Assembly (NCBI RefSeq): GCF_002531935.1
Contig: NZ_NWSV01000001.1
Span: 1-64,000, forward strand
Direction of reading: 5' to 3'
Length of the DNA stretch: 64,000 nucleotides
From: Rhizobium chutanense
GTDB lineage: Bacteria; Pseudomonadota; Alphaproteobacteria; Rhizobiales; Rhizobiaceae
In this document: one piece after another, positions 49,862-58,611 of the stretch
Layout: each line of letters opens with the position of its first letter
Position numbering within the stretch: position 1 is the first letter of the stretch
The notes under the pieces: model-generated
What the model was told of the DNA's origin: nothing
Databases searched by the model: none
Seen by the model: the letters and a program-made list of their open reading frames with translations, nothing else
Program-made: the position numbers and the translations under genes

Positions 49862-52516
49862 ATGACAAGCCCCTCGAGGCAGAAGAAAGGTGCATTTGCG
49901 CTCCGCCCTTCGCTTGCCCGGCTGGTAACGACGAAACGCCTGCTGGCGCGCGTCGTGCTGTTTTTCGAGCAGTTGCTGCCGCCGCTGATGCCGGTGCTCT
50001 CGGTCATCGCCTTTTATCTCTCCGCCTCCTGGTTCGGCGTCTTCCGCAGCGTCCCCGACTGGCTGCGCATCCTGCTGCTGATCGCCTTTGCCGCGGCTTT
50101 CCTGGTCTCGCTCCTCCCCTTCCGCAGCCTGCGCTGGCCTGATGTCGGCGAGGCTGACCGCATGCTGGAAGAGCGCAACGGCCTGCCGCACCAGCCGGTC
50201 ACCGTGCAGGAAGACGAACTGGCCTTCGATACGCCTTTCGCCCAGGCGCTCTGGCGCGAGCACCAGACCCGCATGGCGGAAAAGATCGCAGCGCTCGATG
50301 CCGGCCTGCCGCGGCCTGATATCGCCGCACATGACCGGTTTGCACTGCGCGCCGTGCCGGCGCTGCTGCTGGTCACCGCCTTTGCTTATTCGCTGTCGAT
50401 CAATGGCGGCTCGATCGGTGATGCGTTGCAGGCGGCACCCGAGCAGGTCGCGGTCGATCCGGCGGTGCGCATCGACGCCTGGGTGACGCCGCCTTCCTAT
50501 ACCGGCCGCGCCCCGATCTACCTGACCGCGGACGGCAGCGAGCAGGCGCCGATCGACATTCCGCAATTTTCAGGCCTCACCGTTCGCGTCAGCGGCGGAA
50601 AGACCGCCGAAAAGGTCGTGTTCCGCAAGGCAAACGGCGAGGCGCAGGATATATCGGTGCAGGCGGATACCAAACCGCAGCAGGCGGTGGTGTCGGCCGG
50701 CGAACAGCCGAATACGGCCTCGGCCGGCCCGGCTTCCGTCGCGCAGACGCATATGATGAAACTCCAGGAGAGCGGCGCGCTCGAAGTCAACGGCCGCCGC
50801 TGGCGTTTCAACATCCTTCCCGACAAAGCGCCTGAGATCGCCTTCGACGGCTTGCCGAAGCCCAGCGTCAACGGCGCGCTCGAAATCGGCTTTACCGTCA
50901 AGGACGATTACGGCGTCCAGGAGGCGCATGCGGAGATCGTTCCTCTGGAAAACGATCCGACGGCAACGCCGCTCTATCCCTTGCCGGAATACCGGCTGGA
51001 TATTCCCCGCCGCAACGCCCGCGACGCCAAGGGTGTCACCAGCCGCAACCTGACCGAACATCCGCTTGCCGGCAAACGCGTGCGCGTAACACTCGTCGCC
51101 AAGGATGCCGCCGGCCAGACCGGCCGCAGCCCGCCACATGAGATGACGCTGCCGTCGCGGCCCTTCAACGAGCCGCTTGCCGCGGCCGTCGCCGAGGAAC
51201 GTCAGGTTTTCGCGCTCGACACCCGCAAGATGCCGCAGGCAATCGCCCTGAACGAGGCGCTGACCATCCGTCCCGAGGAGACCATCCCCAAGCTCACCAA
51301 CTATCTGCTGCTGCAATCCGCCCTGACGCGCATGAAGCTGGCAAGGGGCGATGAAGCGCTGAAAGATACGGCCCAGTATCTCTGGGAGATCGCTCTCGGC
51401 ATGGAGGACGGCGATCTTTCGCTTGCCGAGCGCAAGCTGCGCGAGGCCCAGCAGAACCTTGCCGATGCGTTGAACCGCAACGCCCCGGATGAGGAGATCA
51501 AGAAGCTGATGGACGAACTGCGCAAGGCGATGCAGGACTATATGAGCGAGCTTGCCCAGCGTATGCAGAACGCGCCGATGCAGCCGAACCAGAACGCGCA
51601 GAACATCCTGCGCCAGCAGGATCTGGAACGGATGATGGACCAGATCGAGAATCTCGCCCGCTCCGGCAATCGTGACGCGGCCCAGCAGATGCTGTCGGAA
51701 TTGCAGCGCATGATGAACAATCTGCAGGCCGGCCGGCCGCAGCGGGGCCAGCAGGGCCAGGAAAACAGCGAGGCCCGCAAGCAGATCGACAAGCTCGGCG
51801 AAATCCTGCGTGACCAGCAGAAGCTGATGGATCAGACCTTCCGCCTCGATCAGCAGCTCAGGGACCGCATGCAGCGCGGTGAACCCGACATGGGCGAAAA
51901 CGATCCGCTGCTCGACGAGATGAACCCGGAGGAAAACGGCGAGTCGCAGGATCAGCAGCAGGGCCAGCAAGGCAAAGACGGCCAGCAGCCTTCGGACCAG
52001 CTGACGGCCGAGCAATTGCGCGAGGCGCTGAAACAGCTTCGCACCCAACAGGATGCGCTCGGCAAGCAGCTTGGCGAATTGCAGAAGAAGCTGGGCGAAA
52101 TGGGCATGAAGCCTGGCCCGGGCTTCGGTCAGGCGCAGCGCGAGATGGAAGGCGCCGGCCGCGAGCTCGGCCAGGGCCGCGGCCAGCCGGCAATCGAGGG
52201 CCAGGGCCGCGCGCTGGAGGCACTTCGCCAGGGCGCTCGTGACATGATGAACCAGATGATGCAAGCGCAACAAGGCCAGCAGGGGCAAGGTCCGAATGGC
52301 CAGGTGGGACAAGGCGAACAGAACGGTCGCGATCCGCTCGGCCGGCTGCGGCAGACCCAGGGACCGGACTTCGGCGACAACAGCGTGAAAGTGCCCGACG
52401 AGATCGACGTTCAGCGCGCCCGCGAAATCCTCGACGCGATCCGCGAGAAGCTCGGCAACAATCCGCCGCAGGAAATGGAACGGCGGTATCTCGAACGGCT
52501 GCTGGACATCCAGTAG
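49862..52516 (+). CDS. TIGR02302 family protein (DUF4175), membrane anchored, Gln-rich C terminus
   Basis: Large alphaproteobacterial protein of 884 residues and unknown function. Two membrane helices near the N terminus (about 42-90) and a third near 165 are followed by a periplasmic beta-rich domain (about 190-430) and a long helical region (about 500-640). The last third is very rich in Gln, Gly and Met (GQQGQENS, QQQGQQGKDGQQ, QAQQGQQGQGPNG) and ends in a short conserved helix pair. The start at 49862 (MTSPSRQKKGA) is one choice; the frame stays open to 49724. Confidence 0.85.
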   Translation: MTSPSRQKKGAFALRPSLARLVTTKRLLARVVLFFEQLLPPLMPVLSVIAFYLSASWFGVFRSVPDWLRILLLIAFAAAFLVSLLPFRSLRWPDVGEADRMLEERNGLPHQPVTVQEDELAFDTPFAQALWREHQTRMAEKIAALDAGLPRPDIAAHDRFALRAVPALLLVTAFAYSLSINGGSIGDALQAAPEQVAVDPAVRIDAWVTPPSYTGRAPIYLTADGSEQAPIDIPQFSGLTVRVSGGKTAEKVVFRKANGEAQDISVQADTKPQQAVVSAGEQPNTASAGPASVAQTHMMKLQESGALEVNGRRWRFNILPDKAPEIAFDGLPKPSVNGALEIGFTVKDDYGVQEAHAEIVPLENDPTATPLYPLPEYRLDIPRRNARDAKGVTSRNLTEHPLAGKRVRVTLVAKDAAGQTGRSPPHEMTLPSRPFNEPLAAAVAEERQVFALDTRKMPQAIALNEALTIRPEETIPKLTNYLLLQSALTRMKLARGDEALKDTAQYLWEIALGMEDGDLSLAERKLREAQQNLADALNRNAPDEEIKKLMDELRKAMQDYMSELAQRMQNAPMQPNQNAQNILRQQDLERMMDQIENLARSGNRDAAQQMLSELQRMMNNLQAGRPQRGQQGQENSEARKQIDKLGEILRDQQKLMDQTFRLDQQLRDRMQRGEPDMGENDPLLDEMNPEENGESQDQQQGQQGKDGQQPSDQLTAEQLREALKQLRTQQDALGKQLGELQKKLGEMGMKPGPGFGQAQREMEGAGRELGQGRGQPAIEGQGRALEALRQGARDMMNQMMQAQQGQQGQGPNGQVGQGEQNGRDPLGRLRQTQGPDFGDNSVKVPDEIDVQRAREILDAIREKLGNNPPQEMERRYLERLLDIQ

Positions 52517-52552
52517 ACTTGCGCCGCCGCGCGACAAATATCAACCGCTCAA

Positions 52553-52594
52553 ACGCGTAACCCCGAAATCGAAATCGATTTCGGGGTTACGCGT
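52553..52594. terminator. Bidirectional terminator between the TIGR02302 gene and cpdR
   Basis: Perfect 20-bp arms (52553-52572 and 52575-52594) around AA, with a GC-rich centre and AAATCGA at the tip. It lies between two convergent genes. There is no long T tract, but the stem is very stable. Confidence 0.75.
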
Positions 52595-52616
52595 GAAATT
52601 CCCATAGTGGACGCAC

Positions 52617-52976
52617 TTAAGCGACGAGCGCCCGGGCGACCGCCTTGCGGATATCGGGAAGCGCGAATGGCTTGGCGACGACGTCGATGATCTTTTCGGC
52701 AAGATCGTCGGCCCGTTCGCGCTGTTCGGCATAGCCGGTCATCAGCAGGATCTTCAGGCCGGGAAAGGCGTCCTTTGCCTGATGGGCGAGTTCGATGCCG
52801 TCCATCACGGGCATGCGGATATCTGAAAGCAGCAGATCGTAGACCCCGTCCTTGAGCTTCTCCAGGCCCTCGGCCCCGTCAGCCGCCTCATCGGTCTCGT
52901 GGCCATCAAGCCGCAGGGCTCGGGCTACGAAGGACCGCAGGGAATCCTCGTCTTCCGTGATCAGAATTCTTGCCAT
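52617..52976 (-). CDS. cpdR: Single-domain response regulator CpdR
   Basis: Receiver-only regulator of 119 residues. In Caulobacter and Sinorhizobium unphosphorylated CpdR primes the ClpXP protease for cell-cycle proteolysis. The sequence is very close to CpdR (MARILITEDEDSLRSFVARA start, MTGYAEQRERA). The acidic pocket is D9/D11 (EDED), the phosphoacceptor is D52 and the switch lysine lies in AKPFALPD. It has no output domain. Its kinase, CckA through ChpT, is not encoded in this window. Confidence 0.93.
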   Translation of the reverse strand: MARILITEDEDSLRSFVARALRLDGHETDEAADGAEGLEKLKDGVYDLLLSDIRMPVMDGIELAHQAKDAFPGLKILLMTGYAEQRERADDLAEKIIDVVAKPFALPDIRKAVARALVA

Positions 52977-53145
52977 ATGTGCATCGCTCCGTGTCAGCCC
53001 CGCGACGGAAATCATCAGGATTTCCTTTTCGATCGGTAAAGATGAGGAAGCGATGGACGAGATGGTTAACAACCCGTCTCGACCGGCAGGCGAGCGCCGG
53101 GCCTCTTCGGGACGCGTGAAAGACGCCGGAATGCTCTGCGGTTGC

Positions 53146-53688
53146 TCAGGCGTCGCCGGTCACCACGCCGACGAAAGGCAGTTCGCGAAATGCATAGGCG
53201 ACGTCCATGCCGTAGCCGACGACGAAATAGTCGGGGCATTCGAAGCCGACATAATCCGCCTCCAGCTTTTCCTTGCGCTTGACGCGTTTGTCGAGCAACA
53301 CGGCGATGGTGACGTTGCGCGCGCCCCGCTCGAACAGCAATTCCTTGGCAAACAGCAGCGTCCGGCCGGATTCGAGGATATCGTCGATCAGCAGGACGTC
53401 GCGGCCATGCACATCGCTGTCGATATCCTTGACGATGCGCACGCCCTGGGAAACCGTGCCGATGCCATAGCTCGACAATGTGATGAACTCGACCTCCGGG
53501 GCAAGCCCGCTATCATGCAGGGCACGGATCAGGTCGGCGGCGAAGATGAACGAGCCCTTGAGCACGGCGATGACGAGCAGGTCCTTGGTCGGGCCGTTGG
53601 CGATCTCCTTCGCCATCGAATGATTGCGCTCGGCGATTTGCTCGGCGGTGAAGAGCGGCTCGATATTTTTTCCGCGCACGACAGGCAT
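53146..53688 (-). CDS. hpt: Hypoxanthine phosphoribosyltransferase
   Basis: Purine salvage enzyme that makes IMP or GMP from hypoxanthine or guanine and PRPP. The 180-residue protein has the PRPP loop LLIDDILESGRT at about 99-110 and the SYG motif. Start at 53688 (MPVVRGKN) has GGAG upstream at good spacing; an ATG five codons earlier (53703) lacks one. It is upstream of cpdR on the same strand with a 169-bp gap. Confidence 0.94.
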   Translation of the reverse strand: MPVVRGKNIEPLFTAEQIAERNHSMAKEIANGPTKDLLVIAVLKGSFIFAADLIRALHDSGLAPEVEFITLSSYGIGTVSQGVRIVKDIDSDVHGRDVLLIDDILESGRTLLFAKELLFERGARNVTIAVLLDKRVKRKEKLEADYVGFECPDYFVVGYGMDVAYAFRELPFVGVVTGDA

Positions 53689-53836
53689 AAGGGCTTGCTC
53701 CATGAAAAGAAGGGTAAGCCGTTAGCACATATGCGGGTCCGAAACAGCCTCGCGGCTGAAATTTAACGGGATTGGCGCGAGTTGTGACCGGAAAGCCGGC
53801 CGCGACAGGTCCCGGATTTTCTATGCAGGCCAGCTT

Positions 53837-54490
53837 TTATGGCAGGAAAGAAAGCCTGACTTCCGGCATTTTTCCGCCGGTATGCTGGACACGGGCCGAG
53901 AAGCCCCGGCTCTGGCCGCTATAGATGACATCGGACGGCGGATTGATGACGATGCTTGCGGTCAGCCGCTCGTCGGTCACCAGATCGGCACGGATCGGCC
54001 GCACCGTCTGCGTCGTACCGCTGTCGTTTTCGACGATGCCGTTGATGACGAGCACGCGCATGCCGTTCGCGTCGCGCGGCGTCACCGTCACATGGGTGAA
54101 ATGCAGCGGCGCTCCGGAATAGGCGGGCTCCCCGGAAAAGCCGGAAAAACCACCCGCAAGGCCGAAGACGAGTACGACGAGCGCCAGTACCAGCGCGGAA
54201 AAACTCCGCATCGACGCGCGTTGCAGGAAGGATTCCATCGCCTGCAGAACCGAAGCGGCCGTCGCCCCCGCAAGCGGCGGCTGTGCTGCCTGTGCACCGG
54301 CCATGCGCTTGCGGTTATCGTTATAAGTCCTTGCGGCAAATTCCGTCGATCGGACTTTGCCGAGGGTGACGAATTCGGCGTCGGAAACATCGGCAGGACG
54401 CGCCGTGCGGTACTGGCGGGCGGCAGGTTCCGGCGGCAGGAAATCATAGGCCTGGCCCGGCGTCCGGCGGCTGAAGGAGGATGCTTCCAT
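53837..54490 (-). CDS. Hypothetical single-pass membrane protein divergent from ftsE
   Basis: Protein of 217 residues and unknown function. The N-terminal 95 residues are probably cytoplasmic and include a Tyr/Pro-rich stretch. One membrane helix lies at about 97-115 (FSALVLALVVLVFGLAGGF). The C-terminal domain is a beta-rich periplasmic fold (VLVINGIVENDSG), similar in pattern to DUF3426/FxLYD-type domains with an immunoglobulin-like motif. Position next to ftsEX suggests an envelope role, by inference. Confidence 0.75.
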   Translation of the reverse strand: MEASSFSRRTPGQAYDFLPPEPAARQYRTARPADVSDAEFVTLGKVRSTEFAARTYNDNRKRMAGAQAAQPPLAGATAASVLQAMESFLQRASMRSFSALVLALVVLVFGLAGGFSGFSGEPAYSGAPLHFTHVTVTPRDANGMRVLVINGIVENDSGTTQTVRPIRADLVTDERLTASIVINPPSDVIYSGQSRGFSARVQHTGGKMPEVRLSFLP

Positions 54491-54637
54491 GGTGACTGCC
54501 TCGCAGATGTCCACATGGTTTCGATGCCGGTAGAAATCTTGGCATTGAAACGAATCCTCCTCAGTCGTAAATTTTAATGGTTAATGCTTCGCAAAGATCG
54601 CCATCAAACGGGCGTCTTTCCAGCAAATTTACCGGCT

Positions 54638-54656
54638 GTTAACCCTGTTGGTTAAC
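54638..54656. promoter_or_regulatory. GTTAAC-N7-GTTAAC repeat in the ftsE upstream region
   Basis: Two identical self-complementary hexamers (54638-54643 and 54651-54656) are separated by 7 bp. It resembles a CtrA-type layout but the TTAA cores are 9 bp apart rather than 7. It overlaps the earliest possible ftsE start, so its function is uncertain. Confidence 0.3.
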
Positions 54657-55355
54657 AAGTCACACGGTGAAACCAAGAACAGACTGAGCTGCCCGTTGAT
54701 CCACTTCGAGAATGTCGGTTTGCGCTATGGCATGGGCCCGGAGATTCTCCGGGACCTGACCTTCGACATTCCGAAAAAATCCTTTCAATTCCTGACGGGC
54801 CCATCGGGCGCCGGCAAGACGTCGCTGCTGCGGCTGCTCTTCATGTCGCTGCAGCCGACACGCGGCCTGATCCGCATGTTCGGGCGCGATATTTCCGAAA
54901 TCCCCCGCCCGGAACTGCCGCTGCTGCGCCGCCGCGTCGGCATCGTCTTCCAGGATTTTCGCCTGCTCGACCATCTGACGACCTATGAGAATGTCGCTTT
55001 GCCCTTACGCGTCCGCGGCAAGGATGAAAGCTCCTACAAGACTGACGTGCTGGAGCTGTTGAAATGGGTCGGCCTCGGCGAACGCATCAACGTGTTGCCG
55101 CCCGTCCTATCCGGCGGCGAGAAGCAGCGCGCCGCCATCGCCCGGGCGCTGATGGACCGGCCGGAAGTGCTCTTGGCCGACGAGCCCACGGGCAATGTCG
55201 ACCCGCCGATGGCCAAGCGCTTGCTCAATCTTTTTCTCGAGTTGAACCGCCTCGGCACGGCCGTTGTGATTGCCACGCATGACCTGGCGCTGATGGAGCA
55301 GGTGGAAGCCCGCCGCATGATCCTTTCGGGGGGGCATCTCGATATCTATGACTGA
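54648..55355 (+). CDS. ftsE: Cell division ATP-binding protein FtsE
   Basis: ABC ATPase that works with FtsX to activate peptidoglycan hydrolases at the septum. Up to 235 residues: Walker A GPSGAGKTS at 51-59, signature LSGGE at 154-158, Walker B VLLADEP at 174-180. The start is unsure. The earliest in-frame codon is TTG at 54648; a TTG at 54696 would give the usual N terminus LIHFENVGLRYG; neither has a good ribosome site. It overlaps ftsX by 8 bp. Confidence 0.93.
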   Translation: MVNKSHGETKNRLSCPLIHFENVGLRYGMGPEILRDLTFDIPKKSFQFLTGPSGAGKTSLLRLLFMSLQPTRGLIRMFGRDISEIPRPELPLLRRRVGIVFQDFRLLDHLTTYENVALPLRVRGKDESSYKTDVLELLKWVGLGERINVLPPVLSGGEKQRAAIARALMDRPEVLLADEPTGNVDPPMAKRLLNLFLELNRLGTAVVIATHDLALMEQVEARRMILSGGHLDIYD

Positions 55356-56361
55356 GCCCCCATCCAGAAACCGGGACATGGTGCCCGGCAAGGCGGAACA
55401 GAAGCGGCCGGAAATGCGCGTGCGTCCGACCGCGCCGATCCTGCCGCCGTCCAACATCCAGGGCAACGCCCTGATGGTGGTGATATCGATCATGGCCTTC
55501 CTCGCCTGCCTGACGCTCGGCGGCGTCAGCATGGTACGATCGACGGCGGCAAGCTGGGAGAGCCAGATTTCCCGCGAGATCACCATCCAGATCAAGCCGG
55601 ACGACAACCTCGACATGGAAAAGGCGCTGACGCAGGCGCGTGATCTGGCGTTGACCTTCGTCGGCACCAAAAGCGGCCAGATCGTCGACGAGGCGGCGAC
55701 CGCCCGCCTGCTCGAACCCTGGCTCGGCCCCGGTCTCGATCTGAAGGATCTTCCTGTCCCCCGCCTCGTCGTCATCACCATTGACGAGAGCAATCCGCCG
55801 GATTTCGATGGAATGCGGGCGATGCTCAAGGACAGCATCCCGCAGGCCAGCCTCGACGATCACCGCACCTGGGTCGATCGGCTGGTATCCATGGCGCACA
55901 CGACGGTGCTGATCGGCACCGGTATCCTGCTTCTGGTCTTCTCGGCCATGGTGTTGACCGTCGTCTTCGCCACGCGCGGCGCACTGTCGGGTAACCGCCA
56001 CATCGTCGAAGTTCTGCATTTCGTCGGCGCCGAAAGCTCCTTCGTCGCCACCGAATTCCAGAAGCATTTTCTGAAGATCAGCCTCAAGGGCTCGGCGATC
56101 GGCAGCGCGCTTGCCGCTCTCTTTTTCGCCTCCGCGGGTTTCTGGCAGAGCCGCACGCTCGCCACCCCGGAAACGGATCAGGCCACCGCGCTCTTCGGCA
56201 CCTTTTCCGTCGGCGTGCTCGGCTATGCCGGAATCTTCGCAACGATGATCGTCATCGCGCTGCTGACCACCTTCACCGCGCGTCTGACCGTCATGCGGAC
56301 GATCTACGAAATCGATACATTGCGCTCGGACCCGACACGCACTGACGGTATTCCGAGTTGA
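55348..56361 (+). CDS. ftsX: Cell division protein FtsX
   Basis: Four-helix membrane partner of FtsE, 337 residues. The first helix lies at about 45-63 (ALMVVISIMAFLACLTLGG), a periplasmic domain follows (about 65-175), then three helices (about 190-215, 235-260, 290-310). The periplasmic part transmits ATPase movement to cell wall hydrolases such as M23 proteins; such a peptidase is encoded at the left end of this window. Overlap with ftsE indicates coupling. Confidence 0.93.
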   Translation: MTEPPSRNRDMVPGKAEQKRPEMRVRPTAPILPPSNIQGNALMVVISIMAFLACLTLGGVSMVRSTAASWESQISREITIQIKPDDNLDMEKALTQARDLALTFVGTKSGQIVDEAATARLLEPWLGPGLDLKDLPVPRLVVITIDESNPPDFDGMRAMLKDSIPQASLDDHRTWVDRLVSMAHTTVLIGTGILLLVFSAMVLTVVFATRGALSGNRHIVEVLHFVGAESSFVATEFQKHFLKISLKGSAIGSALAALFFASAGFWQSRTLATPETDQATALFGTFSVGVLGYAGIFATMIVIALLTTFTARLTVMRTIYEIDTLRSDPTRTDGIPS

Positions 56362-56428
56362 TCGTGACCATGCCGTTTTGCCATGAAAGCGTCTGTTCCG
56401 CGCCGCAATCAGCGTATAGTCACGATTG

Positions 56429-57145
56429 ATGACCATGGGAGATACGACACCCAACCCGATTCATCAGGGTCCGGAGCTTGACCGCCCGGCGCCCTTGGCG
56501 CCGCGTCGCGGGCTGATCCGCCGCCTGCTGCGTTGGGGCGGTTTTGCCTGCATATTGGCAATGGCGCTGGTGTTCGGCGGCTTCCTGCGGTTCGCCGATT
56601 CCGTCACGACGCTGAAGCCCCCGGCCGAGCCGAAGGCCGATGCCATCGTCGTGCTGACGGGGGGCTACCAGCGCATCGACCAGGCCGTCGAACTGCTGCA
56701 GAAAGGCGCCGGCAAGCGGCTGCTGATCTCCGGCGTCCATCCGACCACGACTCCGAGGCAGATCCGCAGGATGACGCAGGGTTCGGCCGATCTCTTCTCC
56801 TGCTGCGTCGATATCGGTCACGACGCCATAGACACGATCGGCAATGCCGAGGAAGCCTCCAACTGGATCCATGCCAACGGCTACAGGAGCGTCATCGTCG
56901 TCACCAACAACTACCATATGCCGCGAAGCCTCGCCGAACTCTCCTATGTCGATCCCGACATCGAGTTCATTCCCTATCCCGTCGTCAATTCCGATCTGAA
57001 AACCCGCAATTGGTTCACCGATCCGAACGCGATGCGTGTCATGCTCGCCGAATATGTGAAGGTGCTGCTGGCCGGCGCCCGCAACATCACCGGCTTCGGC
57101 CGCCACACGGGGCTTCGCTCGGCAAGCGTGTCCGCCGCAGACTGA
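56429..57145 (+). CDS. YdcF family protein (DUF218, ElyC/SanA-like)
   Basis: Membrane-anchored protein of 238 residues. One helix near 34-52 is followed by the DUF218 domain: ADAIVVLTGGYQRIDQAVELL, GVHPTTTPRQ, NAEEASNWI and TNNYHMPRSLAEL. ElyC-type proteins influence envelope synthesis and undecaprenyl-phosphate use. ATG at 56429 is used; TTG at 56426 and ATG at 56435 are alternatives. It lies between ftsX and plsC, all on one strand. Confidence 0.9.
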   Translation: MTMGDTTPNPIHQGPELDRPAPLAPRRGLIRRLLRWGGFACILAMALVFGGFLRFADSVTTLKPPAEPKADAIVVLTGGYQRIDQAVELLQKGAGKRLLISGVHPTTTPRQIRRMTQGSADLFSCCVDIGHDAIDTIGNAEEASNWIHANGYRSVIVVTNNYHMPRSLAELSYVDPDIEFIPYPVVNSDLKTRNWFTDPNAMRVMLAEYVKVLLAGARNITGFGRHTGLRSASVSAAD

Positions 57146-57208
57146 GCTTTTGCATTAACCCATCACCAAATGCTTTTTATGACGGGCAATATCGTGTAGG
57201 CCGGTCGC

Positions 57209-58030
57209 GTGAGCATGCCTCGGGAAAATTTCATGATCGCCCTGCGTTCCGTTCTCTTCAATACGATCTTCTACGCCAACCTCATCATCCGGATGATCGT
57301 GCTCTCGCCCTATTATTTTGTGGCGCCGCGCCTGACCGCCTATGCGATCCCGAAGAACTGGGCGCGTTCCAACCACTGGCTGATGCGGGCGATCGTCGGC
57401 ACGACCTTCGAGATCGAGGGTCTGGAGAACCTGCCTGACGGCAGCTATATCCTGGCGCCGAAGCACCAGTCTTTCTGGGATACCTATGCGCTGCTGCCCT
57501 GGCTGAAAGACCCGGTCTATATCCTGAAGCGCGAGCTGATGTGGATTCCGCTGTTCGGCTGGTACGCCAAGAAGCAGCGGGTAATCCCCGTCAATCGCGG
57601 CGCCCGCGGCAAGGTGATGGTGGAAGTGCTCAAACGCACGAAAGAAGAACTCTCGACCGGCCGCCAGCTGATCATCTATCCCGAGGGCACCCGCCGTCCG
57701 CCGGGTGCGGAGCCGGTTTATAAATACGGCATCGCCCGCATGTACCGCGATCTCAACATCCCGGTCGTGCCGGTTGCCATGCATCCCGGCCTCTTCTGGC
57801 CGCGGCGAAGCTTTCGCCGTTATCCCGGCCATTTCAAGGTGAGGATCCTGCCGCCGATCATGCCCGGCATGGATCCGGACGCCTTTTTCGCCCAGCTGAT
57901 CGAGGTATCGGAGCGGGCAAGCGACGAGCTTCTTCTGCAAACCGTCGAGCAAAATCCGCATCTGCCGCTGCCGCCGACAGCGGTCGAAAGGCTGGCCGAA
58001 CTGCGCAAGCTGAAGGCGGCGACGGCCTGA
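57209..58030 (+). CDS. plsC: 1-acyl-sn-glycerol-3-phosphate acyltransferase
   Basis: Makes phosphatidic acid from lysophosphatidic acid in the inner membrane. The 273-residue protein has the catalytic HX4D at 86-91 (HQSFWD) and the acceptor motif EGTR at 159-162, with an N-terminal hydrophobic segment (about 15-38). GTG at 57209 is the listed start; ATG at 57233 after GGGAAAA is equally possible. It ends exactly before the stop of the convergent cyclotransferase gene. Confidence 0.92.
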   Translation: MSMPRENFMIALRSVLFNTIFYANLIIRMIVLSPYYFVAPRLTAYAIPKNWARSNHWLMRAIVGTTFEIEGLENLPDGSYILAPKHQSFWDTYALLPWLKDPVYILKRELMWIPLFGWYAKKQRVIPVNRGARGKVMVEVLKRTKEELSTGRQLIIYPEGTRRPPGAEPVYKYGIARMYRDLNIPVVPVAMHPGLFWPRRSFRRYPGHFKVRILPPIMPGMDPDAFFAQLIEVSERASDELLLQTVEQNPHLPLPPTAVERLAELRKLKAATA

Positions 58031-58561
58031 TCAGGCGGCGCGCAATCGCTCCACTTCACTGACGACCTGCTCCAGCCACTGATCGCGGATGCCCATCTGC
58101 CTCAGATGTGCCAGCGTGTTGAAGACATAGGCATCGTTCGGCCCGGACTGGCCCGTGGCCTCGTGCACCACCCGCGCCGCCTCAAATGCATCGAGCGTGC
58201 CGGCATATTGCTCGTGGTCGCGATCGGCAACATAGGTCACCGCCTCCACCCTGCGGCCTCCGGCAAATTGCAGCCGCACCCGCCGCTCCAGATAGACATT
58301 GGTGACCAGTTCGCGGGCGCGGAGATAATCGATCACCTCGTCCCATTTATCCGGCGAAATACGGAAGGCCATGCCGCGGCAGGCGCCGCCTCTGTCGAGG
58401 CCGAGGACGAGGCCCGGACTGTCGCGAGTGCCGCGATGGACGAAGGAGCGGACGCAGAGCGAACGCCTGTAACCATGCACCAAAGCATCGACTCGTTCTA
58501 AAAACTCGAAGCCCGGATTCCACATCAGCGAACCGTAGCCAAACACCCAAAATTCGTCCAT
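58031..58561 (-). CDS. ChaC-like gamma-glutamylcyclotransferase
   Basis: Predicted to break glutathione to 5-oxoproline and Cys-Gly in the cytoplasm. The 176-residue protein has the substrate loop VFGYGSLMWNP (YGSL at 9-12), the catalytic glutamate near E84 (RARELVTNVY) and the ChaC-type FVHRGTRDSPGLVLGL region. Start at 58561. It is divergent from the DUF2125 gene, whose start is only 50 bp away. Confidence 0.92.
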   Translation of the reverse strand: MDEFWVFGYGSLMWNPGFEFLERVDALVHGYRRSLCVRSFVHRGTRDSPGLVLGLDRGGACRGMAFRISPDKWDEVIDYLRARELVTNVYLERRVRLQFAGGRRVEAVTYVADRDHEQYAGTLDAFEAARVVHEATGQSGPNDAYVFNTLAHLRQMGIRDQWLEQVVSEVERLRAA

Positions 58562-58611
58562 ATCGCACGCCAGACCGGAATCACATTTGCGATTCACCAT
58601 TGGAGAACATC

